Shown one piece after another: positions 9,736 to 15,520 of a DNA stretch of 37,363 nt. The notes under the pieces were generated by a model. It did not search any database. It was given only the letters and a program-made list of their open reading frames with translations, and was not told the origin of the DNA. This DNA is from Phycisphaerales bacterium (GTDB lineage Bacteria > Planctomycetota > Phycisphaerae > UBA1845): positions 1 to 37,363 of the forward strand of contig JACKHH010000030.1 in the NCBI GenBank assembly GCA_020639095.1, in the 5' to 3' direction. The translations under genes and the position numbers were made by a program. The stretch's first letter is position 1; each line of letters opens with the position of its first letter.

Positions 9736-10058
9736 TTAAGAGTGATTCCGAGGCGTTTGAGCGCCACACCCACAGCCGACTCAACACAATCCGCGCCCAA
9801 TCGCGCATGCAGTTCCTTGATCGTGGCGTCGGGATGTTTCTTGACCAACTTGGCCAGTCGTTCGAGATCGATCTTGATAACCATCGCGCCACCACAAGGC
9901 CGCGGCGACGTTTCGCCATGTTCTCGGCGTCGTTGCTTGACGCGCCGCACCCACGACGAACTCACTTCAAAGAGATCCGCAACCTGCTTGGTCTTCATCC
10001 CGCGATCGCACGCCGCAAGCACGCGATCACGAAGTTCCTGGGGATATGCCGCACCCAT
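9693..10058 (-). CDS. IS630 transposase, OrfA (DNA-binding half)
   Basis: 121 residues. The N-terminal segment (YPQELRDRVLAACDRGMKTK) and VADLFEVSSSWVRRVKQRRR form the helix-turn-helix typical of IS630 transposases that binds the element ends. A second helical segment follows (LERLAKLVKKHPDATIKELH). The frame ends at 9693. The catalytic half continues in the -1 frame, which is open from 9735, so a ribosomal slip within 9693-9735 would join the two, as in many two-frame IS630 elements. I do not see a textbook slippery heptamer in phase, so an ordinary frameshift mutation is also possible. Confidence 0.8.
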   Translation of the reverse strand: MGAAYPQELRDRVLAACDRGMKTKQVADLFEVSSSWVRRVKQRRREHGETSPRPCGGAMVIKIDLERLAKLVKKHPDATIKELHARLGADCVESAVGVALKRLGITLKQRQSMRRSKTGRT

Positions 10059-10811
10059 CAGTGGCTCATTCCCGGTCCATTCATTGGACCAGAAAGAAAG
10101 CTACAAAACCCACGCACATCGCGCAACCCTAATAGGCGCCTAACGCGCTACAGATGGTTTGCGCACGCTCTAGCGACCGCTTTCCTGCCAACTGCCTGCA
10201 TTCTTTCGCCAGCCCCCTTTGCGATCGACGGGTCGTCGCAAAATATGCAATAGGTGCGCGCTTGAGTGCCGCTTTCACAAAGCGAAGGACCTCGCCACCT
10301 GATGAGTCGACGCAGCTGGCGGCAGCCAATCCACCTCTTTCTGTGACAGGTGCATCCATAAGCAGCACGCTCCTCGGTACTCTGCTTTGTCATGCGGAAA
10401 GTCAAACAAACCGAAGGGCATCTATTCTTCGTACTCAGCCTTTCGGTTCGGCAGTTCCACAAGAGTTCAGTAGACAACGGGCTCGCGAGAGAGGCCCTTG
10501 GTTCGCCGATGATCGTACATGCGCGGATAGCTGGCGATAGCGCATCGTCCTGTCGTCGGCTTAATTCTACACGCGTTTGTGTTACTATATAATGAAGCGT
10601 GGTTAGCCTTCACGCATCTCGGAATGAGCCTTCACTTTCTATGCTCCCACTGATTCTCTGCCGCGCTGATCTGCAGCGGGATGAAATATGCAGATCACAT
10701 GCGCCGCAAGAGGCCGATGTCGCGCATTGCGGGCTGCTGTTCAGTCCATCGATCCCTCCAAATGCCTGGAATGAGAGAGATTTCGTCACTTTTCAAAGAG
10801 GAGGATTCTGC
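10059..10811. other. Gene-poor stretch left of the island
   Basis: About 750 bases with no gene I can support. The best minus-strand frames (10129-10368 and 10148-10477) lack recognisable domains and good ribosome-binding sites. An AT-rich patch around 10580-10595 stands out in the GC-rich background and contains a TATAAT hexamer. The left border of the mobile island probably lies in this stretch or at the IS630 remnant. Confidence 0.4.
10588..10593 (+). promoter_or_regulatory. Candidate -10 box (TATAAT) upstream of the island genes
   Basis: A perfect TATAAT lies in a local AT-rich patch about 220 bases upstream of the first small island ORF. I see no good -35 box at 16-18 bases, so it is only a candidate promoter for the leftmost island operon. 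Confidence 0.3.
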
Positions 10812-10979
10812 ATGCAATGTCTTGGCCGAACACTGTCATGGCTATTCTCTCGCCGCCTGCACACGAGTGTCCGCAACCACGAGCGTTGGCAGGCGTATGG
10901 GCCCGGTTGGAAACGTCACCGTCGGCGCCACATCCAGGCGTACCGCCGTCGTCCGCGGCCTCCGAACCGAATCGGCTAA
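10812..10979 (+). CDS. Small arginine-rich protein, unknown
   Basis: A 55-residue frame chosen because a perfect AGGAGG lies 8 bases before the ATG at 10812. The protein is very basic, with arginine/histidine clusters (KRHRRRHIQAYRRRPRPPN) and tryptophans (LSWLFSRR, YGPGWKRH). This suggests nucleic-acid or membrane-surface binding, but no family is recognised. It is the first of four small ORFs with strong ribosome-binding sites leading up to the Ubl gene. It may be the first gene of that transcript. Confidence 0.5.
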   Translation: MQCLGRTLSWLFSRRLHTSVRNHERWQAYGPGWKRHRRRHIQAYRRRPRPPNRIG

Positions 10980-11056
10980 TTCGTCCTGTACATACGCGTG
11001 CATTGGCGTTGGTCGCCAATGCTCATCGGTAATTCAAATTGAAAGGAGACTGTGCA

Positions 11057-11284
11057 ATGAACACGAGCAATCCACCGCCACCGATAACCGCCGGCCCATC
11101 ACCACCGGAGGACCCCTTCGAGAAGTTCCTGAACGCATCCAGGTTGCTGGTCATCGAGCCAGTCGCTGACCTCCTCCGCACCTTTGCGACATGGCGCCGT
11201 CGCTCACGTCGCCGGCGCGAATCCACCAAGCCAAATCGCACATCACAATGGTCAAAGCGCGGAACAACTCGTCAGCGCCCTTGA
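11057..11284 (+). CDS. Small proline- and arginine-rich protein, unknown
   Basis: 75 residues from the ATG at 11057, preceded by AAAGGAG (11041-11047). The N-terminus is proline-rich (NPPPPITAGPSPPEDPFEKF), followed by a short amphipathic helix (LVIEPVADLLRTFATW) and an arginine-rich tail (RRRSRRRRES). No domain is recognised. It lies between two other small ORFs on the same strand and its end overlaps the next candidate frame, which would fit translational coupling. Confidence 0.5.
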   Translation: MNTSNPPPPITAGPSPPEDPFEKFLNASRLLVIEPVADLLRTFATWRRRSRRRRESTKPNRTSQWSKRGTTRQRP

Positions 11285-11430
11285 ATGCCAACGACAGGTT
11301 CCTGGCACTCGCTGGGTATCTGCTTGCGGCAGTGATCGTCTGTCGCGTTACACTCTTCGGTGCCGCGCTCATGGTCGCATTCCTGATTCTGCTTCTCTAC
11401 GTCGCAGACGACCAACATAGCAAACGGTAG
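11249..11430 (+). CDS. Small membrane protein, unknown
   Basis: A 60-residue protein if started at the ATG at 11249; the frame also has an ATG at 11191. The C-terminal two thirds are strongly hydrophobic (FLALAGYLLAAVIVCRVTL and ALMVAFLILLLYVAD), fitting one long or two short transmembrane helices. There is no clear ribosome-binding site, but it overlaps the preceding small gene by 36 bases in another frame, so coupled translation is possible. No family recognised. Confidence 0.45.
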
Positions 11431-11529
11431 CATCCCACCTTCGCCAATACCTCGTTCGATCCACTCTTGAAATTCCACCGGCTCTGCTGCGCGCCCAACG
11501 TGCGCGCTGTTTACCCAAGGAGAACCACC

Positions 11530-11727
11530 ATGATTCTATCCGCATCGGAAGTCTTTCCCCGTGAATTTCGGCTGCTCTATTGTTCCGATCCCAGGCTCTT
11601 CGAGGAGGTCGCGGTGCATCACCGTCCTTGTCGCGGCGCGTCAAGACGCGCCGATTCGCGGACCGCCGCTGATTCGCGTCGTATGCAACGGCGCAAAGCA
11701 ACCTGCGAATCTGCGTCGCACAGCTAG
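11530..11727 (+). CDS. Small protein, unknown
   Basis: 65 residues, chosen for the AAGGAG lying 8 bases before the ATG at 11530. The first half (MILSASEVFPREFRLLYCSD) looks like ordinary protein; the second half is arginine/serine-rich and could be non-coding drift. It lies 71 bases before the Ubl gene. No domain is recognised and the gene may be degraded at its 3' end. Confidence 0.4.
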   Translation: MILSASEVFPREFRLLYCSDPRLFEEVAVHHRPCRGASRRADSRTAADSRRMQRRKATCESASHS

Positions 11728-11798
11728 ATCGACCGAATCACCCGGTCTCGAAAGTCACTTGAATTGAAACGACCACACCTGTTGCAAGGAGCTTCCCA

Positions 11799-12026
11799 AT
11801 GAAGATTCTGTTTATCAACAACGATGGCGGCGGTTTCGCGGACCACATCGAAGTTTCCGAGGGCACGACCGTTCAAGCGCTGTTTGCGCAGAGGATCGCG
11901 CACGGTAAGCCCGAGGACTACCTGATCCGCGTGAACCGCCAACCCGTGGCCCGCGATCAGAAGCTGCAGGATGGTGATCGTCTCACCATCACACCCACGA
12001 AGATCGAGGGCGCATTCGCCGCCTAA
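11799..12026 (+). CDS. Ubiquitin-like beta-grasp protein (PRTRC protein C-like)
   Basis: 75 residues, ATG preceded by CAAGGAG. The pattern MKILFINNDGGGFADHIEVS, EGTTVQALFA, YLIRVNRQPV, LQDGDRLTITPTKIEG is that of a ThiS/MoaD/ubiquitin beta-grasp fold, and in detail resembles the small C protein of PRTRC systems, as far as I recall that family. It should be the modifier activated by the E1 encoded 1.8 kb downstream. Unlike classical modifiers it does not end in Gly-Gly: the tail is KIEGAFAA, with one glycine five residues from the end. The JAMM peptidase may trim it, or another residue may be the acceptor carboxylate; both are inference. A hairpin terminator follows, which may set Ubl above the enzymes in amount. 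Confidence 0.85.
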   Translation: MKILFINNDGGGFADHIEVSEGTTVQALFAQRIAHGKPEDYLIRVNRQPVARDQKLQDGDRLTITPTKIEGAFAA

Positions 12027-12060
12027 CCCACGCCGTACATGCAATGTGCCGTTTTGAAAG

Positions 12061-12100
12061 GCCGACCGGCGGTGCGCTACGCGCCGCCGGTCGGCGTTTT
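12061..12100 (+). terminator. Rho-independent terminator/attenuator between Ubl and E2-like genes
   Basis: GCCGACCGGCGG (12061-12072) and CCGCCGGTCGGC (12084-12095) form a perfect 12-bp stem, extendable inward, followed by GTTTTCG. It lies 35 bases after the Ubl stop and 20 bases before the next start. The T-run is short, so partial termination is likely; read-through would still express the downstream enzymes. Confidence 0.75.
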
Positions 12101-12119
12101 CGTTGTGGAGGATCCTGAC

Positions 12120-13193
12120 ATGAACAAGGACAGACCACTGCTTCCGCTCCTGCGCATGGCGACGCGCGTGCATCGCGGCTTGGAGCGCAACCGTCCGGTC
12201 GAGGGCCATTCGCAGGCGCTCGATCGCGTCGCGGCTTGTGCCCAAGCCATCAACGCGGTGGCGCGGCGATTGCGGTTGTGCAACAGTCATCAGTGGTATG
12301 CCGCCGAAATCACTGAGCGCCAAGGGCTGGAGGTACGGATTCGTGATTTGGAGCATGCACTTAATTCGCTGAAGGAGGAGCTGACTCGGCCCGCAAAGCG
12401 AACGCCGGTATTGCGCGATGTTTTCGAAGACCTGCGTGAGCTCGAAGCGGAATTCGGTGAGGTGCGGCTGGACTCAACCCATCGATTTGTTGCCGTGACC
12501 ACAGAGTCCATCGTACTGCAAGAGATCGAGCTGGGCCGCTTCGAATTGCAAATCGACGTGTCGATGCGACCGGGTGCGTTCCCGTCGGAGGCCCTGCGCG
12601 CCGTCGCCCTCGATCCCAATCCCTGTGCCGCTGACGACGCAATCACGCACCCGCACGTCAGCAGTGAACGCGTCTGTTTGGGAGACGCAGCCGTGCCATT
12701 TGGCGCAGCCCTCGGCGCCGGACGCCTTGCTGATGCCATGCTGATCGCGCGCGCTGTGCTCGAAACCTACAACGATGGATCGCCGTATTGTTTGCTCGAT
12801 TCTTGGTACGGTCGTGCCTGCAGCGATTGCGGGCGTATCGAGAACGTCGATGACACGTGTTGGTGCGAACGATGTGAGCAGGAATTCTGCGGCGAGTGCT
12901 TTGGCTCGTGCGCGGGCTGCGGCGATTCGTCATGCTGCGGCTGTTTGAATACGTGCCCGTTGTGCGACGAGAGCATGTGCAGTGGGTGTTTGGAATCCTG
13001 TACCCACTGCAATGAACCGGCCTGCACGTCATGCCTTGAAGACGGGCTCTGTCCGACGTGCGTCGAAGCTGAACTTGATGAGGAGAATGAAGACGATGAA
13101 GCCATCGAAACGCCATCCGAAGACCAACAGCCAATCCGAATTGAGTACGAAGAAGAGTCCGTACCCGAAGCTGTCACGGCGCTTGCCGGATGA
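12120..13193 (+). CDS. E2-like ubiquitin-conjugating domain fused to Cys-rich RING-like tail
   Basis: 357 residues from the ATG at 12120 (GGAGG upstream). Residues 1-115 are helical, probably a coiled coil (RIRDLEHALNSLKEELTR). Residues about 120-225 resemble an E2 core: beta-strands, then THPHVSSERVCLGD, closely matching the E2 HPN...CL active-site stretch and placing the likely catalytic cysteine at C186. Residues 234-314 carry 10 CxxC pairs; from C249 to C305 four units follow an exact 15-residue period (C-x2-C-x4-C-x2-C-x3), expected to bind zinc in a RING/treble-clef manner. An acidic tail ends the protein. By inference it takes the activated Ubl from the E1 and may serve as its own E3. 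The last 98 bases overlap the JAMM gene's start region. Confidence 0.8.
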   Translation: MNKDRPLLPLLRMATRVHRGLERNRPVEGHSQALDRVAACAQAINAVARRLRLCNSHQWYAAEITERQGLEVRIRDLEHALNSLKEELTRPAKRTPVLRDVFEDLRELEAEFGEVRLDSTHRFVAVTTESIVLQEIELGRFELQIDVSMRPGAFPSEALRAVALDPNPCAADDAITHPHVSSERVCLGDAAVPFGAALGAGRLADAMLIARAVLETYNDGSPYCLLDSWYGRACSDCGRIENVDDTCWCERCEQEFCGECFGSCAGCGDSSCCGCLNTCPLCDESMCSGCLESCTHCNEPACTSCLEDGLCPTCVEAELDEENEDDEAIETPSEDQQPIRIEYEEESVPEAVTALAG

Positions 13194-13836
13194 GCCGGTG
13201 CTGCGCTTCAGTCCTCTCGCTTGGGCCAAGCTGGAGTACTTTTGCCATCGCGGCGACACCGAGATCGGCGGATTCGGTGTCAGCAAACCCAACGACCTGC
13301 TTGCGATCGAGGACTTCGCGACGCTGAAGCAACGTACCACCGCGGTCAGCGTGGTCTTCGATGACGCGGCCGTGGGTGACTACTTCGAAGCCCAGGTGGA
13401 TGCCGGCCGCACACCCGAGCAGTTCGCGCGGATATGGCTCCACACCCATCCGGGCAACTGTCCGCAACCGAGCATGACCGACGAACTCACGTTCGATCGT
13501 GTATTTGGTAACGCCAGTTGGGCTGTGATGTTCATTTTGGCGCGCGGCGGTGAGCGCTATTGCCGCCTGCGTTTCAACACGGGTCCCGGAGGGGCCATGG
13601 TCGTCCCCGTCGAGATTGACTACGCCATGCCATTCGCCGGCAGCGATCACGACGGCTGGCGCGCGGAATTCAACCGCAACGTCCATGAGGAACCCGTGAT
13701 TGTGCGTGGGTTCGCAAACGGTTCACGGCGTGTCGAAGATCCGCTTGACGCGTTCGGTGAGTACAACGATGCGTTGGAGCCACTGCTTGATGCCGACCTG
13801 TTTGACTTCGATTTCGATGAATGTGAGGTGCTCTGA
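13096..13836 (+). CDS. JAMM/JAB-domain isopeptidase (Mov34/MPN)
   Basis: A zinc metalloprotease that in related systems removes or matures ubiquitin-like modifiers. The full JAMM motif is present: the glutamate in TEIGGFG (E56) and HTHPGNCPQPSMTD (H116, H118, S126, D129; HxH-x7-S-x2-D). The chosen ATG at 13096 has GAGGAG 10 bases upstream and gives 246 residues. It overlaps the end of the E2-like gene by 98 bases in another frame. The recognisable domain starts only near VLRFSPLAWAKLEYF, so a GTG at 13198, just after the upstream stop, is an alternative. The stop overlaps the E1 start (TGATG), indicating coupled translation. The C-terminus is acidic (LDADLFDFDFDE). Confidence 0.92.
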   Translation: MKPSKRHPKTNSQSELSTKKSPYPKLSRRLPDEPVLRFSPLAWAKLEYFCHRGDTEIGGFGVSKPNDLLAIEDFATLKQRTTAVSVVFDDAAVGDYFEAQVDAGRTPEQFARIWLHTHPGNCPQPSMTDELTFDRVFGNASWAVMFILARGGERYCRLRFNTGPGGAMVVPVEIDYAMPFAGSDHDGWRAEFNRNVHEEPVIVRGFANGSRRVEDPLDAFGEYNDALEPLLDADLFDFDFDECEVL

Positions 13837-14498
13837 TGGTGGATCTCTCCAATCGTGATATGCGCCAACGCGACATCATTCCACCGGAACGATTGGCTGA
13901 GGTTCGCGCTTCGGTGATCGGCGTCGGCTCAGTCGGCCGGCAGGTTGCACTGCAGTTGGCTGCTGTTGGTGTGCCCACAATGACGCTAATCGACCCAGAC
14001 GTCGTTGCAGTGGAGAACCTCGCGCCGCAGGGCTTCTTCGCCGACGACGTCGGTCGCCCCAAAGTACACGCCGTGGCTGATCTGTGTCATCGCTCGAATC
14101 CGCAACTCGAACTGTACACGGAAGCGCGGCGTTTTCGGCGTAGCGACACGGTTGGGAATTGCGTGTTTTGCTGCGTCGACAGCATCGCGACGCGTCGACT
14201 GATCTGGCAGGCGGTCGGTGACCGTGTTGCGTTCTTTGCGGACGGCAGGATGACCGCCGAGGTGTTACGCGTCATTGTGGCAAGCGATCCTGACTCACGT
14301 CGTCATTACGTAAGCACACTTTTCGATGCGACAGAAGCGCATCAAGGCGCCTGCACATCAAAGAGCACGATCTTCTGCAGCAACATTTGCGCCGGGTTGA
14401 TGGTCGGCGCATTCGCAAAACATCTCCGCGGTATTCCGAATGATCCCGACCTTCACATCAATCTATTGGCCAACGAATGGTCGCTCGGTGCGGTGTGA
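13836..14498 (+). CDS. E1-like/ThiF-family Ubl-activating enzyme
   Basis: 220 residues, a single adenylation domain. Nucleotide-binding VIGVGSVGRQVALQL (glycines 29-34), LIDPDVVAVENLAPQG (D53/D55), the conserved lysine in GRPK (K76) and CCVDSIATRR (D115, R120) place it in the ThiF/MoeB/E1 superfamily. It should adenylate the Ubl C-terminus with ATP. In many members the motif reads NLxRQ with an arginine finger; here it reads NLAPQG, so that arginine is missing. A cysteine in GACTSKS (C173) is the best candidate for thioester formation; C181 and C185 follow. The tail (GLMVGAFAKHLRGIPND, then LLANEW) resembles PRTRC-type ThiF proteins as I recall them. Start overlaps the JAMM stop. Confidence 0.9.
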   Translation: MVDLSNRDMRQRDIIPPERLAEVRASVIGVGSVGRQVALQLAAVGVPTMTLIDPDVVAVENLAPQGFFADDVGRPKVHAVADLCHRSNPQLELYTEARRFRRSDTVGNCVFCCVDSIATRRLIWQAVGDRVAFFADGRMTAEVLRVIVASDPDSRRHYVSTLFDATEAHQGACTSKSTIFCSNICAGLMVGAFAKHLRGIPNDPDLHINLLANEWSLGAV

Positions 14499-14504
14499 CC
14501 TGCG

Positions 14505-14744
14505 TCACGGCCGAGCACGCCGCGTAGCGCCCTTCATCGCGTCCACCAACGAGATGCCCAGTGCATCCGCGATTCGCTGCAACGAAAGCACCGTCAGGTT
14601 GTACTCGCCACGCTCAACCGCGCCGACGTAGGTTCGGTGCAGCCCGCACTCGAATGCAAGATCCTCCTGCGACCAACCGTGTTCCTCACGGACATTCCGC
14701 AGGTAACTGCCCAACCGTCGCAGAACGGGGTCCTTCGCCGCCAT
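14505..14744 (-). CDS. XRE-family HTH transcriptional regulator
   Basis: 79 residues. The Cro/C1-type helix-turn-helix covers about residues 10-65: LGSYLRNVREEHGWSQEDLA, FECGLHRTYVGAVERGEYN, LSLQRIADALGISLVDAM. Such short single-domain regulators often repress their own and neighbouring genes on mobile elements. It is convergent with the E1 gene (6 bases between stops) and divergent from the next operon; the 90-base gap to 14835 contains a promoter-like sequence. By position it is the best candidate for controlling the second operon. Confidence 0.92.
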   Translation of the reverse strand: MAAKDPVLRRLGSYLRNVREEHGWSQEDLAFECGLHRTYVGAVERGEYNLTVLSLQRIADALGISLVDAMKGATRRARP

Positions 14745-14761
14745 GACGGCATCCTGCCCGG

Positions 14762-14790
14762 TTGTAGACTATTCATCGACAGAGTATAAC
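14762..14790 (+). promoter_or_regulatory. Candidate sigma-70 promoter of the second island operon
   Basis: TTGTAG (14762-14767) and TATAAC (14785-14790) are separated by 17 bases, close to the vegetative consensus. They lie in the gap between the divergent XRE gene and the membrane-anchored protein at 14835, where a repressor-operator would be expected. Confidence 0.55.
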
Positions 14791-14834
14791 TAGCATTTGG
14801 GCTGGTATGGGAAGCCATTGACAGGAGGTTGCAT

Positions 14835-15470
14835 ATGTCGCCGGCGAGGTCGCGCAGGCGCCTGTGGGGAGTTGCCGGCGCGGGCGTGCTGGTGGTGATC
14901 GCCGTCGCGTGCCTGGGATCCGACCACGCTACGGCGCTGTACTGGAACAAGGTCCACGCCTTGGCGTGCGACGCCGACGCGGTCAAACTACTGGACACGC
15001 CCGCGGAGGCCATCGCCTCCCTGGAAGACATCGAACACCAACTCGATGGCCTGTCGACCGCCGACGTCGATCCCCGCGCGCTCGACGCCGCCAACGGGTT
15101 TCGGGTGGCGGTGGTCGCTGCGCGAGAGTGCATTGCAACCGGACAACGGATCAAGGACCACCCGGTACGCACGTCGGTGGGTACTGCGGTCGGCGTGGTG
15201 ACCGGCGGCGGCCCCCTTAAACAGCTTCGCGACGAGCTAGCCCACGTACGATCGGTGACCGTACAGGCGCACGCGACGGCTGTACGTGCCCACAGCGCGC
15301 TCGCGTGGCGTTATCCCATCAGCCGTTTCAAGTCACCCATTCCACCTGACACACACCTGATCGATGCGCTGATCCATGAACTCGATCAGGTGATCGGCGA
15401 TCAACTCGACGCCTCCGAGCGCGCCTTCAATCTCGGTCGCGTCATCGGCGCTTTGCTTGCGCTGTTGTGA
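14835..15470 (+). CDS. Membrane-anchored protein, unknown
   Basis: 211 residues; the start is fixed by a perfect AGGAGG 6 bases before the ATG. A basic N-terminus and one hydrophobic helix (GVAGAGVLVVIAVACLG, residues 12-28) suggest a membrane anchor or signal peptide, with the remaining helical domain exported. The rest is alpha-helical and rich in Ala/Asp/His, with no recognised family. It is the first gene of the operon that runs to the Hsp70/actin-like ATPase, and its stop is 50 bases before the next start. It may be a structural partner of that ATPase. Confidence 0.7.
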   Translation: MSPARSRRRLWGVAGAGVLVVIAVACLGSDHATALYWNKVHALACDADAVKLLDTPAEAIASLEDIEHQLDGLSTADVDPRALDAANGFRVAVVAARECIATGQRIKDHPVRTSVGTAVGVVTGGGPLKQLRDELAHVRSVTVQAHATAVRAHSALAWRYPISRFKSPIPPDTHLIDALIHELDQVIGDQLDASERAFNLGRVIGALLALL

Positions 15471-15520
15471 AGCAAGCGGGCTTGGGCGTTGCCGATCGAT
15501 CTCATTTCAGGAGACATCTC

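Larger units (their letters stand above)
9253..10058 (-). mobile_element. IS630-family insertion sequence remnant
   Basis: Two overlapping minus-strand frames encode the N-terminal helix-turn-helix half and the DDE catalytic half of an IS630/Tc1-mariner-type transposase. The catalytic half stops before the third acidic residue, so the element appears truncated at its 3' end. I could not identify terminal inverted repeats or a TA duplication. It lies just left of the ubiquitin-like island and may mark an insertion-prone boundary. Confidence 0.8.
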
